Part shown: positions 1 to 12,432 of the stretch, one piece after another
Layout: every line of letters begins with the position of its first letter
How positions within the stretch are numbered: position 1 is the stretch's first letter
Assembly (NCBI GenBank): GCA_018340805.1
Contig: JACMZG010001914.1
Location: 19,198,947 to 19,262,946 of the forward strand
Direction of reading: 5' to 3'
Source: Microvelia longipes
Lineage: Eukaryota; Arthropoda; Insecta; Hemiptera; Veliidae
DNA: 64,000 nt
Made by a program: the position numbers and the translations under genes
The notes under the pieces: model-generated
The model's input: only the letters and a program-made list of their open reading frames with translations
Databases searched by the model: none
Told to the model about the DNA's origin: nothing

Positions 1-1139
1 CCCGGATTTTTTTAAACTGATAAGGGACTTTTGTAATGTTATGCTTCACTCCATTCTCTCAATTTTTGATTGATTTATTATTTATTGTGTCTTGTTAACA
101 AGGAGGAACAAAAACTAATTTTATCCTATATTTTATTCCCTATATCAAGAATAGAGAATAGAAAAAATAAAATCTTTTGTATAAGATGCGTTAGAAAAAT
201 GTGCAGGTTTTCTTAAAACAAAGAAGAAATTGTGTAAGGAAATCCCCCAAGTGATACGAAGGGAAACAAGGTATTTGCAGGGTTTTACCTAATTTTCCAC
301 ATAATTAGGTTGTTTCCCTTACTTAATACACTTTATTTAGTAGCATTAAATATAATGGTATTGTAACCAAACCTTCTTATAACCTTTTAGAGGTTTGAGC
401 GAATTTTTATTAGAAAATTATGCATATAAGAAAAATCTCTCTCTTCACTTCCATCATCTGAATTAAAATTACAGAAATGTAGGGATAGTTTCTTTCTTGC
501 GTCTATGTACATTAGTACATAGACGCAAGATAGTTGCGATAATAATAAATTATTATTGCAACTGCTTACTAATATTTATTATCTCTTAATCGTGTTTTCA
601 AATAGTAAATTTAGTCCATGTAGGTATTGTTAAGCCAAGAAGAAGATAATTAATATTAAAAAGGGATCTTTATTTTTATGCCAAGTTCTCAGGAAAAGTT
701 TCCTCGAGTTCTCAAGATATTTACTTGTTATGAAAAGTTAAAAGACTTTCCTCTCATAGAGAAAATAGCAATTATAAAACTTTCCACTGAATTTCCCCCT
801 TGTTATTAAAACCGAGTAAGTTAAACTGACAGACAGGCGCATTCTAGTTAGACAAAAAGTTTAAGAACTTGTATTGTGGAGTTAGGAATTAAACAAGAAC
901 CTTTTGGAAAAGGAGTGCGACCTCTAGTCATTTTAAAGGTTTGTTGAATTCATAAAGTTAACCTTATTATTCTTGTATGTGAGTTGGTAAAGAATTGTTA
1001 AGTAAATTTTTAAAGCTTAATCATAAAAACGCTTATTTTACTTGGGTATACTTGAGCTTAATTAACAATGCCGGTTAGTAAATCCTTAAGAGATTGATGC
1101 CGATGCTTAAAAATATGTACAAATATATCATTTTCATTT
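1..1139. other. AT-rich non-genic stretch
   Basis: I see no coding region or known repeat here. The only structure that stands out is a perfect short palindrome at 495-530 (16-bp arms, 4-base spacer), followed at once by an imperfect one at 533-562. Confidence 0.6.
495..530. repeat. Perfect short palindrome
   Basis: Arms of 16 bases (495-510 and 515-530) are exact reverse complements around a four-base spacer. There is no T-run or gene end nearby, so it does not look like a terminator. It is one of a set of similar palindromes across the window. Confidence 0.85.
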
Positions 1140-1327
1140 CTCGCCGTGTTCCGTGGGAGCCATTTTTGTACTGACTGTATGGGATATGAGGCTAACCAGG
1201 GCAGAACTAGTGGTTAGGTAACCCTTTCCATTCTACCTTTCTATTCTATGGCATTACTTAACCCTTTAGATATTGTAGAGGTCATTGATATAGATGCAAA
1301 CATATACTCAACAATATATGTAAAATT
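1140..1327 (+). repeat. Dispersed repeat leading into a (TA)n tract, copy 1
   Basis: This stretch resembles 63180-63356. Both contain a 'gccatttttgt' block, a 'ggctaaccagg'/'ggcttaccagg' block, a pyrimidine-rich stretch and a final block that runs directly into a (TA)n tract. Similarity was judged by eye and is partial. The (TA)n tract is probably part of the repeat or seeded by it. Confidence 0.5.
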
Positions 1328-1367
1328 AATATATATATATATAATATATATATATAATATATATATA

Positions 1368-1417
<50 letters not shown>

Positions 1418-1437
1418 TATATAATATTTAAATAAAT
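1328..1437. repeat. (TA)n microsatellite
   Basis: Almost pure TA dinucleotides with a few phase breaks. It separates the dispersed repeat on its left from a LINE remnant on its right. Confidence 0.95.
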
Positions 1438-1483
1438 ATATTTTTTTATTTATTTATATGTATGTGTTTGTGTGTAATAGTGA

Positions 1484-1806
1484 TAGGGTGGGGAGGCAAA
1501 GCCAGGCAAATAGGCCACGTAGGTAGGCCCTTCTTGCCAGCCCTGATTCCTTAGTCTACAATGCAACACCCACAAGGCCAGAGGAGCTACTAGGATTAGA
1601 AGTAAATGTTTTAATTCCAATATCAGCACAGATTATGATAGAATTCTCATTACCTTCTCGCACTACTGAAAGGGTCGCGATTATCATGATAGCATAGACC
1701 TCTGCTTGAAACATTGTAGTATGAAGCCCAAGAGAGTAACTTAGTTCTACAGAATATTTAAGATTATATTCCCTTGAACCAGTGAAGCTCTTTCTGCCTG
1801 TCTTGG
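1484..1806 (-). pseudogene. LINE RNase H domain remnant
   Basis: The minus strand, read from about 1806 down, gives an open stretch with the pattern of the RNase H domain found in I/R1/jockey-type LINEs. A segment 'YSLGLHTTMFQAEVYAI' (near 1700) matches the block that carries the catalytic Glu in those domains. A following 'IICAD' (near 1625) sits where the next catalytic Asp normally is. A trailing 'LARRAY' block (near 1520) resembles the end of the domain. The upstream reverse transcriptase and the 3' end are missing, and no start codon belongs to it. It is a dead fragment of a non-LTR retrotransposon. The assignment rests on motif order only; the exact clade is uncertain. Confidence 0.6.
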
Positions 1807-1835
1807 AGGTAGTTCGTTCGAGTTAGTTCGTGATT

Positions 1836-3086
1836 AGCTTTTTCTACTGTGTGAAACTGCTAAATTATTTACGGTGTAAAACTGCTAATATTGTTTTTAA
1901 TGGCTACCTTGCTATCGCTCTCTAGACCTAGACTTCAGAATATAGTCTTTGCCATTATACCTTTTCTGTGAGTTCAAATTTACTATTTTCGCTGACCCAG
2001 ATAACTTAAGATAGTATTTTTCAATAGGTAAACTTGGTATTTAAAATCGAAATAGGTTATTATCAAAATCACATTAAATTTTAAGAAATTTCGTAACAGC
2101 ATTATTAAATGTCTGTGATTTTTTATCACGCTACGAAGCTGTTAGACACACAACGTAGATTTGTGTTAAAAATTATTATTTAATTTGATTGTAAACAAAA
2201 AACTACAATTTGTGTCATTAGTGAACATTACTGGGGTATGATATGGGGATTAAATTTCTATGTTTTAATGTTGTTTACAGATTTAATGTTGTTTTCAAAA
2301 CAGATATTAAGGTATGTTTCTATTTAACATTTCAATGTTACAAAAAAGGGGCAACAAAGTTACAAAATTGCAATATTCGGGTTATAGATATCAAACAAAT
2401 ATTATAAGGAATTTGAACTTTTACGGATGCGATTACAGGGGGCATATTTTTTAAGTATACTTTAGAACAGTAGTTTTTAATCTTTTGGCTACCGCAGTCC
2501 CCCTAGAAAGTTATGGAGCCCAAAGGCGAGGGAGGAAAGAACCCCCTCCTCTAATTTGTTGTATGAAACAATAAAACTTCCTCCAATAATTATTTAATCG
2601 ATACAAATTTTAACGAAATTACCTTATTTTTAAATTATCAATAAGAAACCTTTTGACTATTTTAAAAATATTTTACAATTTTTTTTACAAAAATACGAAT
2701 CAAAGTTTGTAAAGACATTGAAACTAGTGAATACCTTCAAATGATTTATTAATTTGATTAACATACGTGGTTAGGGCAACTCGAAGACAAGTCTATGTGC
2801 AGGCGGTTCTTTGCTTTGGTCTTAAAGCAATGTACTATTGGAAATAAACCTTTTTCCCCATGGATATGGTTAGAGTCACACCCAATCACACTTGGAAAGG
2901 GGTTTTCCATTTATTTTTGGGACATTATTACCTACATTTATATGGGGGGGTTGATTAATTTTTTGTTAACACTTGATCGGCCGGGGACACTCGGTACGGC
3001 ACACTCAAAATTCACAAAGGGTACCTAACCCATTTCAAAAGAAAATCCATTTCAGACCAAAAGTAGTTGCTTGTAGCATTAAAAAT
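1836..3086. other. Non-genic stretch with a possible decayed hAT end
   Basis: No coding region is recognisable. Near 2469-2520 the sequence 'cagtagtttttaatctttt' followed by an accumulation of C and G resembles a decayed hAT (Charlie-like) terminal repeat, but I could not find a partner end or a target duplication. Confidence 0.35.
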
Positions 3087-3235
3087 AAAGCCGGGAGTAT
3101 TTAACTCACGGTTCACCTCGGGAGTTAAATGCTTTGGGTCCTTTGACTTTCGCCTTAGGAACCAATTAACTGCTCAGGGGAATTATAGCATTCTTTACTC
3201 CATCGTTGCATAAATAACTATTATACCCTTTTTTT
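3087..3235 (+). repeat. Dispersed repeat R1, copy 1
   Basis: Matches 13316-13465 in several ordered blocks, including a 'ctcgggag' block, a 'gcctaagga'/'gccttagga' block and a closing 'gttgcataa.ta.ctatta' block. No terminal repeats or coding capacity are visible; the family is unknown to me. Confidence 0.5.
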
Positions 3236-3866
3236 TATAATTTAATAATTTATTTTTTATTTGACTTTCTTTTATGGAAAACCACAAGCTATGTTTTAAG
3301 CAATAAATGATAATTCTATTAATTTGAAGAGTTTTTAAAGTAGGTTAGGCTGGCTATGTTGGCTTTTCCAATGTATGGAAAAACTAATGGAAATTACCTT
3401 TTGGCATTTTGTTGATATTTAATCCAAACTTTTCGTGTTTAACCAAATTATGAAGTATAAAGTTTTTTAATTACATTTCCCTGGTAAAGTTCAGACCACT
3501 TGATAGGTTTCCACTTTACAACTAAAGTTGTGATTCAGCGGTTAGCTGTTGACATTTTATTTTTTTCCTTTTAGTGTTTTATTTTATTTTTAGCCTTAAA
3601 ACTCTTGAAATGAAATTTTATTGCGCTTCCCTTTCGCCTTTAATCGGAGGTAGTTGGTATCTGTATGTTTCTATAAATGAATGGATGGATGAATGTGCAT
3701 GTTAAGCAAAGAAACACACTGTGTGTGTTTCTTAGTTTTAAAACACTGATTATCGGTCCAAAAGGGTTAACCAAATCAAATAAAAGCATAAAAAGTTTCT
3801 AAAGAATAATCATGGGAAATAGGTATAAGATGTTGAAGTCGCAATATGTTCATTTTAAATTCAAAG

Positions 3867-4640
3867 AAAAAATCGGGTACGGGGTACCTCGGAACTTTTC
3901 TTCATGACATCGCATTTGCTACGCTCATCCTCCCTATTTCGGATTCACTTCCCTCGTCCTCAGAATATACAATTCACCAAATTTATACTGCAACAGGTCT
4001 TCGGACTCGGTTCGCTCGTCCTCAGATCGTAAATACATCCGTTTTATTCACCCATAGAGCACTGACCACGTTCAATGCTGCAAACTTTTTATAATAAAAA
4101 AAAATCATACAAAAATCATGGATTTACTTGTAGTGAGGACTAGCTTGTCCTCAGAATAGAAGAATCACAATATATATACTATTTTACTAATAAATACATT
4201 CGTTTTATTCCGAGCGGTCACCCATCTAGTCACTGACCTCTGTCATTTTTGGTTAACTTTTATGATCCAACAAAATACCGCATATATACTTGCCTTACTA
4301 AAACGAAACATAGTATGCTTTTTTATTCCATACAGGGAGGACTTGTACCAAACTTCAGTACAGTTGGATTTATTTTCAATTTTTAATATTTTGTTAAAAA
4401 ACCTATATGTCATTCGATAAAAATTGAACTAATAGTGATAATAAAATTAATCTGAAGCATGTGTTGGTCTTATATATGATTACGTGCGTGCCAAATCTCA
4501 AATCGAACGTAAACATTTTTCGCGTGTTATAAAATTTTGATATTTTTGCTAAGTCATTTGTGCCAAGTTTTAGCTTTTTAGCATAAAAAACTGGGATCAA
4601 CGATGATAGCTGACACACACTGAAAAACAACTATTTAAAA
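3867..4640 (+). repeat. Dispersed repeat R2, longest copy
   Basis: Starts with 'aaaatcgggtacggggtacc' and contains 'ttcgctcgtcctcag' type blocks, a 'cgtgcgtgccaaatctcaaa' block near 4488 and a closing 'tgacacacactga' near 4611. The same blocks in the same order recur at 10139-10740, and inverted at 47030-47345, 56230-56650 and (partly) 22955-23235; 52225-52410 has only the first half. No transposase is encoded. It is a non-autonomous interspersed repeat of unknown class. Confidence 0.65.
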
Positions 4641-7028
4641 ACCACTTAGAGGGCCTAAAATCACCAAAAACAGATAATTCTGGTGAAATAACAGGTTTTG
4701 ATTCTTCTATTGGTTGAAATGTTACGTGTCCTGGAACCTAACACATGCTGATGGGCTTTTAGCTTAACAAATTATAGTTTGTAATAAAATAGGCTTTACT
4801 TAGTTATGTCCTTACACATAAAACTATGCTTTGTGATAATGGACAGTTTCTGCTGTTAGAAGCTTATTAAAACGCGTATGAGCTAAAAACCGTGTAATTA
4901 AAACTTCACCGTTTATTTGTTTAGTTTTAAATTAAATTGTTAAACTCCAGACAAACATATTTGCTATTAGTGTGTTAATTTAACCCGTTGACCTGACATA
5001 ATTAAGACAACAAATGGCAGCTTTACAATTTGAGATTGTACATTTTCTGTAAAGTTATTTTAATAAAAGATTTCAATTTAAGTTTTGTGTAATGGATTTA
5101 AAAATAAGATTCGTCTGGTTGCAATCTGCAAGGCACTGTTGCGAGTTATATTCGGAATATTGCTGACTTGATAGCTCAAGCCCCCTTCATCTTTTATATT
5201 GACATAAACATAATAAAACTTATATACATAGGGGTACTAATATCCCCAAGCCTTGTAGTTTATTTTCTATTGTTCTTTTGTACTTAACTTAGTGTCTGTA
5301 TTAAATAAATTTAAATGTTAAATAAATAATCCTGCACAGCGCAGATTATTTATTAATCTAAAGTGCAGGTCTAAATTACTTATTATTATGTATTGTATTG
5401 AATTCTTATTCATTTAAAATAAAGAATTCCAAAAAATGTTTTTATAAACTTTGAATTTCAGTCGTTTCACGTAATTTGCGAAAATCTGTTTTGTTTGATT
5501 TGTGTTTACAGTCACTACTCCACCAATAAGTTTACACAAGCATTTTTTCTTTTAGGCATCTGCGAGTTCTGAAACCTAGACTTTTAATGAACAAAGATAG
5601 TGTTACATTTTTAAGTATTTCATTGCTTCCTCTCCTTTTAAAATAGACAAGGATGCACAATTACGGTACCTTTGGAAAGAAAAAAAACTTTGGGTCTTAC
5701 ATTGTACCATTTTTTTGGGTAATTGGATATGCTATAAAAAATAATTTAACCCGCATCAAAAATAAATAAAATATAAAAGTTTTGAGTATTTTTTTAACAA
5801 ATGGAGGTCTCAAACCTCTTCTCCTGGTTTATGATTAACTGTTACCTTTATAATTCTCTTAAAATGTTAATCATTCTATATTTTTAAAAAGGTTTAACGT
5901 AGTAATTTAAAATTAATTAATACGTATTATAATAAAATTAGTTTAAAAACTACTTTCGCTTAACCGAATTTATAACATTTTAAATTTAACTTTAAAGTTT
6001 ATAACATTAAAACTTGGGTAAAAGCAAAGTTTCAAACTATACTTAAGAAAATGGTTCTTCGAATTGACGCGCTAATTATATATATCATCTGATAATATTA
6101 TCAATAAGTGTGAATTTGGCGTAAAAGACATTAAAGATGAGTTATTAGTGATCTATTTGTTTATAGTTTAGTTCTTTATACCAATAGGAGAACCTAATGG
6201 TGGATTTTTAGGGAATTAACACGAATATTTGAGGTTACTTGAGGATTGTTTGCGGTCGCTTTATTGTTTAGTGGATCGAAATAATCGGTAAATTTTCACT
6301 ACCGCACGTAATTTATTTATTTATATTATTTTAGGGTGGGAAAATGGATGGAGTATTATGTTTTACTATTTAAGGGTGTAATAATCTTCAATAAGAGACC
6401 TTCTCTCTCTCTTGGCTGCTATACCGCTTTTTCGAAATTTGTGTTGAGTCATTGTTGTGGATTAATCACACGTATTTAATAAACAGTAAGGTTCGTACCA
6501 TTAATTAACAAAGTCGTTTTTTTAGTTTGATTTTCACGTAATATGTTTAATTTTGATCCATTAAGAGTTCGAAAGTTTTCGGGTGTCTCAGAAATATATT
6601 CTTGATCATTAAGCCTCCCCTTCCAAAAATTCACCTCCAGGACCTCAACCTCTTTATTTTTTCTTAAATTTAAATCTTATTTTTTCTTTGGATATCACTG
6701 GGAAGGCATTGGGGTTTAGCGTCGAACTTGATTTGTTCAAAAAATATGTCAGACTGATAATCAACTTGCTCATTAGCTTTGTTTTCTTTAAAATCATTGT
6801 TAAAAAGCAATATTACCAATCCAAGCAATGATTGGGCGTGATAAAACATTTATCAAACAATAAATTACCGTATCACTATAATGAGCGTAAATGGTTAATT
6901 ATGAAAAATGAACAAAAGGAGTCTCTCTCCTTTTGTTCAGAGAGAGACAAATAAAACTTCTTTTGGATTTGGATAAAATATACAAAATTCTGTTAAATCC
7001 TCGGCGCTTGAATTATTTTGATATATTC
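4641..7028. other. AT-rich non-genic stretch
   Basis: I see no gene or known repeat. A short palindrome lies at 6909-6939 (13-bp arms, 5-base spacer). Confidence 0.55.
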
Positions 7029-7036
7029 ACTTATAT

Positions 7037-8152
7037 CAGCCCTTCCCAACCCTTGGGTCGCGACCCAGATTGGGTCGCGAACGAAATTTTTTGGGTCGCC
7101 AAATTTTCTTTTTTTAACAATCCAAAAAATTACCAAGATTTATGTAAAAAAGTTATTATAAGCATATAACAAATTTGCTTAAACAGATATTAATTTTTAG
7201 AAATTGATAATACTTTAAACATGCGATAACAAAAGAAGCCGCAGCCAAAACATTTCTTAGAAGTCCTTTACCGACAGAGGCACCCGCCTTTACCTAATTC
7301 TTGCTAACTTTGATGAATTGTTATACCTATGATAATACTGTGTTTAAAAGTTTCTTTTAAACACGACCACTCCAAGTGACCAAAAAGTCGAAAAAATCAT
7401 TGTAAATTACCAAAAACCAAAATTTAGGTCAATAAAAAATTAATTTCAAGTAGGGTGTCGTTTTATCTGAATTTTTGGGCGCTGAATCAAATGAAACCGG
7501 TCCGAATTCAATAAGACCACTCTAAGTTACCAAAAAGTCGAAAAAACCCTAACAAATGATCAAAAATTAAAATTACGGTCAATGTCGTAATTTCGTAAAA
7601 CCGAGTAGGGTGTCGTTTTCCATGTTTTTTGGGCCTCTGAGTTGAATGGCAGTGGTCCGGGGTCAATACAAGCTCTCAAACTCAGAGTACCTGGGATCAA
7701 ATCCTAAAAATGCGCTAAAACCTTTAAGGATAACTGACTAAGCTTAAAGATAAGTTACTAAGCTTTCAACTTGTGCAAATAATAGTGCGTACTTCTAATT
7801 TTAGAGGCATAGTTTTGTACAACCAACTGGATAATTATGCGCATTTCCTTTGAAAAATACAGACAAAATGAGTTACGAGCAGTGCTAATTTTTATATTTA
7901 ATTTTTATATTTTATTCCTATTATATGAATAATAGGAATTATTATGAACTCCAATTAGTGTGTAGTTTTCTATTTAAGTATAAAAATCTCATGAAAATTA
8001 GGATTTGACGATGTATGTAGGGTCATAACTAGTTCGGCAATAAATAAAAACGCCTGCAATTTTCAAGTTATGCAAAATAAATTCATTTGGGTCGCCAAAC
8101 TTTAGAAAAGCAAATTATAGGGTCGCGGTACTGAAAAGGTTGGGAAACGCTG
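7037..8152 (-). mobile_element. Non-autonomous hAT element, copy 1
   Basis: The element begins 'cagcccttcccaaccc' and ends 'ggttgggaaacgctg', imperfect terminal inverted repeats of the hAT type. It is flanked by the 8-bp direct repeat acttatat (7029-7036 and 8153-8160), the duplication length expected of hAT transposases. The subterminal parts (about 300 bp at the left, 150 bp at the right) match the copy at 41145-41905 in opposite orientation. No transposase frame exists, so it must have been moved in trans. The middle differs from the other copy: about 7345-7700 holds a two-unit tandem repeat related to the satellite-like sequence just outside the element. Confidence 0.9.
7352..7690 (+). 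repeat. Two-unit satellite-like repeat inside the hAT element
   Basis: Two copies of a unit of roughly 150 bp begin with 'gaccactccaagtgaccaa' (7366) and 'gaccactctaagttaccaa' (7516). Each continues through 'aaaaagtcgaaaaa' and ends in a 'gtagggtgtcgtttt' block. The same unit in reverse orientation is seen at 8260-8600 and 50115-50300, and diverged at 53700-53870. Its presence here but not in the second hAT copy suggests capture or a nested insertion. Confidence 0.65.
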
Positions 8153-8204
8153 ACTTATATTATTATAAATATTCACTCAGTCAGTGTAAATATGGCGATA
8201 AAAA

Positions 8205-8280
8205 ATTGTTGTTGGTACCAAGATTAGCACATAGCAGGCCTGGCATTGAGTACTTTGAGTGGCTTTATCGACTCTGGAGC
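8205..8280 (-). repeat. tRNA-like-headed repeat, fragment
   Basis: On the minus strand this matches the head of the repeat at 48065-48165 and 50055-50115: a 'gataaagccactcaaag' block, then a decayed B-box region, then 'cttggtacc'. The B box itself is degraded here. It joins directly to the satellite-like unit at 8260-8600, an arrangement repeated at 50055-50300. Confidence 0.5.
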
Positions 8281-8600
8281 GGTTTTATTCGATTAAGCGC
8301 CCTTAAAAGCATAGAAACGGTACCCTACTAAACATATTTTCTTTATCGACTGTATTTTACGTTGTATGATGATTTACCACCGTTTCTTTGACTTTTTGGT
8401 CACTTAAGTTTGTCATATCGACTTCGGACTGGGTTTTTTACGGTGTTAAGAAACATTGTTAAGAACACCCCTCTCGAAATTTGTTGTTTACTGGCAGTAG
8501 TTTTGGTTTCCAGTGGTTTACCGTGTATTTTCGTCTTTTTAGTCAATTTGAAAGGTCATGTCCGATTCTTTTCAATTCAGAGACCTCTGAAACGGATTTT
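8260..8600 (-). repeat. Satellite-like repeat, second location
   Basis: Contains 'ttttattcgattaagcgccc', 'gactttttggtcacttaag' and 'gacttcggactgggtttttt' blocks. These are the reverse complement of the units at 7352-7690 and match 50115-50300. About two units are present. No coding capacity. Confidence 0.55.
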
Positions 8601-8614
8601 GGGCACTCCGTGGT

Positions 8615-8649
8615 CTAACAACAACCGCCACACGAGCGGTTGTTGTTAG
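8615..8649. repeat. Strong hairpin followed by a T-run
   Basis: Perfect 14-bp arms (8615-8628 and 8636-8649) with a 7-base loop, then 'ctatttttttt'. In bacteria this would read as a terminator, but the window is eukaryotic and no gene ends here. I treat it as one of the short palindromes described in the findings. Confidence 0.8.
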
Positions 8650-10138
8650 CTATTTTTTTTTCATAAATAATTTGCTAAAAACGTAATAAATAAACAATAA
8701 ATTAAACAAAATAAAACCAAAATGCCTCTAGTTTAGTGGAAAGCACTTTTCCACTAAAGTTTAGTTTAGGTGAAGACTTTTTTTTTTTAAAAAAATAGCC
8801 CACTGCAAAAAAAGCTAGAATTAAAATAAACATTCCTAATCCTATGTTATGAATTTCGACTCGATTTGACGAGCTCGTAAGTAAATAACGACAGAGATCG
8901 TTATTGCTATTCAAAGAGAGCTCTTTGAATAGCACAATTAGTTTCTCGCACCAGATTTTAACTCTGTACGGTACTATGTTTTACGATGATATTATAAGTA
9001 TTTCAACCCACATTTATGTTAAAAAAGAACAGAGTACATCCTCTCAGAAGGGTTTAAAACCATTTAAAATGTCGGTTTCATATTTCTTGGGTGCCCAAGA
9101 TTCTTTTTCTAATTAATTCTTCATGTATAAAAAAATAATGCTTGTTAAAGAAATTCAATTCTCGTTTATTATAAATTGTTTAACTACCTATATTAGAGAG
9201 GCATTTAAGCGTAATTTCTCTTCAGAATTTTTTTAACTTATAGGAGATAGTTTTAAGAAAAATAAAAAGTCATATCTTTTCCCTATATTCAGACAGTCAC
9301 TTCCAGATAGCTGACATTAATTGAATTTTATTTCTTTAAATGTTATGAGAATGAAATTCTAAAACTTCCCTTTTTCATATGTTATTATTTACTTTTTGAT
9401 GGTATTAAAATTGTTATTAGGGTTAAACAAGATGCTGTATTTGCGACTAGCGAATAGAGACCGTATTTATATTTGTTAAAGCAAATCCCCAGGTCGTTTC
9501 TAGGTTAATAGGCTCTACTCAGTGTCTGCTTAGTGACAATTTAAAGAAAAATTTAGTCGAGCTTTTTTAAGTGAAACTGATATTTGGGGCTAAGGTTTGG
9601 CGCCACATTTTAATGTAGTGCTTCCATATGTTAGTGTATAATTACCTCAAGCTAGATAGTGAATATTAATCCAAATAATTGGATTACTAACTATAGTTTG
9701 TAGTAGTCCTTCTCTTCTTCTGCAATAGTACGTTAAGAAACCTATTCGAAATGGACATTTTCTTAAATCAAATTAAAATAAATCAATTTTACAAAGGATG
9801 TACCTCACAACTGGATTCGTTATTATAGCTTTCAAATGATTTATTTTAAAATTAAATGCAATCATCTCCTCCTCTCTATACGGTTTTATAAACACTTTTA
9901 ATTTAGAAGAATCTCTATCTACAGAAACATATCATGCAATTCGCAGCAATTACTATAGCCTTCAACTAAAGGCTATTTTAAAATGTTTGAGGGGTCTTCA
10001 TATTTCTCATTGTCATCTCTCCTTTTCACAAAATTCCAGACAGTCACACATTAATAGCTTATTGGTTGTATTAGCAAATATTACCTATAAGAGATGCTAT
10101 AAAGGAGATACGCTTACCTGTTAATGAATAGAAAATGG
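8650..10138. other. AT-rich non-genic stretch
   Basis: No gene is recognisable. A near-perfect palindrome with 14-bp arms and a two-base centre lies at 8905-8934. Confidence 0.55.
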
Positions 10139-10740
10139 ATTACGGTGTAAATCGGAACTTTTCCTCATCATATCAGATTCACTACGCTTATCCTCAGAAT
10201 AGATTCACCTTATTTATTTTGCAGTACGTCTTCGGACTTGCTTTGCTAATCCTTTGACCTTAAAAACATCCGTGTTATTTCTAGCGGTTACTTTTCCAGT
10301 TACTGTCCTCGCTGGATGCTCCTTAACATTAGTTATCTAACAAAAACCGTATACTAGGCATGTTCAATTTAAACTTCATATACTTTTATGTATTACATAA
10401 AGAAATAAACTTGTACTAAATATGAACTCAATTAGATTGTTTTTCGATTAAATTGGAATAATGCAAATAATAAGGTGAGACTTGTCACATTTGTTGCTTT
10501 TTATAAATGTCCAGGTGCGTCCCAAAATTTCAATCGATTAAAACTTTTTCCTGCGTTCTATGAATTCATTAAATGTTGCTGAGTATTAATAATATTTTAT
10601 GACACCATAAGAAAAGGTATTCTGGAAAGCACAACTAGATCTAAGGATTAAATTATTTGCCATTTTTCAACTCTCTAGCGGAAAGTGGGAGTTAAGATTA
10701 AAAAAAGACACACACTGAGACAGTCAGAAAACTTAGAAAA
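10139..10740 (+). repeat. Dispersed repeat R2, copy 2
   Basis: Same order of blocks as 3867-4640: a 'cggaacttttcctcatcata' opening, 'tcttcggact', 'gtgcgtcccaaaatttcaat' near 10512 and a closing 'gacacacactgag' near 10704. Diverged from copy 1 by many substitutions, so this is an old family. Confidence 0.6.
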
Positions 10741-10752
10741 AACTTATTAGAA

Positions 10753-10785
10753 TATATATATACATACATAATATATATATATATA

Positions 10786-10826
<41 letters not shown>
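10753..10826. repeat. (TA)n microsatellite
   Basis: TA dinucleotides with a short TACATACATA interruption. Confidence 0.95.
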
Positions 10827-10829
<3 letters not shown>

Positions 10830-10830
<1 letters not shown>

Positions 10831-11960
10831 CAATATTCAAGTATTAAAATTTAGGAAAATTTAGGAAATGTAAAAATTATTAGTTAGTAAATAATAAATG
10901 AAAATTGCGTATTTAAACATAAAAAAAATCTAGATAGATTGTCATATAACGTAATCTTTCAATTTGTGTCAATCTACCTTTCTCATTGTGTAAACTTTGA
11001 ACATCATAAATTGACATCTTAAATTACCAACTTAGAACATTTACTTTTACTAATTTATGTCAACCGATAATTTCTAGTTGCTCTATACCAATTTGATTTA
11101 GTAAGAATAGGTATTTGTGGGTTTATATTATTCAACTTTAATATTTAGATTTATTTTTATAGTTGTTCAATAAAAATTTGTTAAATAGTCCCTATGTAAT
11201 TTTTAATCAGAGGGAAATTATTTACAGACCCTTTAAGTGCTTAACCACGAAGCGATCTCATAACAGATGAGGACCTTTATCAACAAACCACAAAATTTGA
11301 GACCACAAGGTCTATATCATGTAAGGTCAGTAGGACCCTTAGAGCCCTTTATCTGAGAAGGGTAAATTAATAGAGTTTTCCTCTATCATTTGGAAAATTA
11401 GTGTTGCGAACCCTGTATTAGTTATCGATGTGACCTAGTTTACTATTTGAAACTAGAGTTTACCTGTATTATCAAAGATAATACAATAAAACCATTTTTC
11501 AAGCCGTTCGCCATTCTCTTTTTGCCAAGAAGGAAAATAGGAGGGATTCTTAAAGAAATCATATTCTACGTTTTTGCTTTTGATGAATCCTGAACCATAC
11601 TCACCCTTATAATTTTTGAACCGTATTAGATAAATATTTAAAACTTGTGGTATTACTATTATGTGTACTAAAAATTATTTTTATGTATCTAACACGTATA
11701 AAAATAATTTACATTTACACATAAATATAATTAGGCACATTACGACACCTAACTTTGAAATTTTAAATTATACCCTTTATTTCTATTTATTTTTTGGTCT
11801 CCTTTATAATTTTTTTTCTCCTTATTAGGAGCAAAGTATTAGTGACGAAGAAACATTTCTAAAAATAAAACATAAATTAAATAAAAATAAAATGAGTCTA
11901 TCTTTGATATCTGTACTGTAAGGCTCATCTAACAGTCTCTTCTTTAATTAACATCTAGCA
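10830..11960. other. AT-rich non-genic stretch
   Basis: I see no gene or known repeat. A small hairpin 'tgtattatcaaagataatac' lies near 11467-11486. Confidence 0.5.
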
Positions 11961-11989
11961 CTGATGATGGCCTCTAGTTAGGTTGAAAT
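11961..11989 (+). ncRNA. Hammerhead-ribozyme-like core, candidate
   Basis: The sequence CTGATGA, a short stem (ggcct/aggtt with two G-U pairs, six-base loop), then GAAA has the order of a hammerhead ribozyme core with stem II. Penelope-like and some other retroelements of arthropods carry such cores. I could not establish convincing flanking stems I and III or the cleavage site, and the 10.1/11.1 pair is T-T rather than G-C, so this may be chance or an inactive relic. Confidence 0.25.
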
Positions 11990-12432
11990 CACTTGGCTTT
12001 TTAAGAAATTCATTTTGTGTATCGGATTCTTCTTTTATTAAGATGAACTTACCTTACTTTTTCCATAAAAGATTATTTACTTTATGTAAATTACCCAAAC
12101 GGCCAATAATTAATAAACTTTTTTTTTATAACTTAAATTTGTTTGGGCTCCCTTTGGATAAATGTTGTTCTGAGGTTAAGCTCAGTAAGACCGAAGTATA
12201 TAATACATTTAACTTAGGATAATTATGTAATTTTGAGGACGAGCGAAACTTATAACATCATAGGCGTTTAATAACCACCTTATTCTGCGTCGAGCGTAGC
12301 GAGAGAACATTTAAACTTAGAGAAATATAAATTAAATTTAATTTATATTTCTTTATATTTTATAATTTATATTAATTTTTATAATAAATAAATATAAAAA
12401 GAACTTTAACATTGATAGTTCTTGAAATAAAT

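Noticed and set aside
8615..8665. Rho-independent terminator or Helitron 3' end
   Set aside because: The hairpin and T-run have no gene before them in a eukaryotic setting, and the CTRR end and 5' TC of a Helitron are missing.
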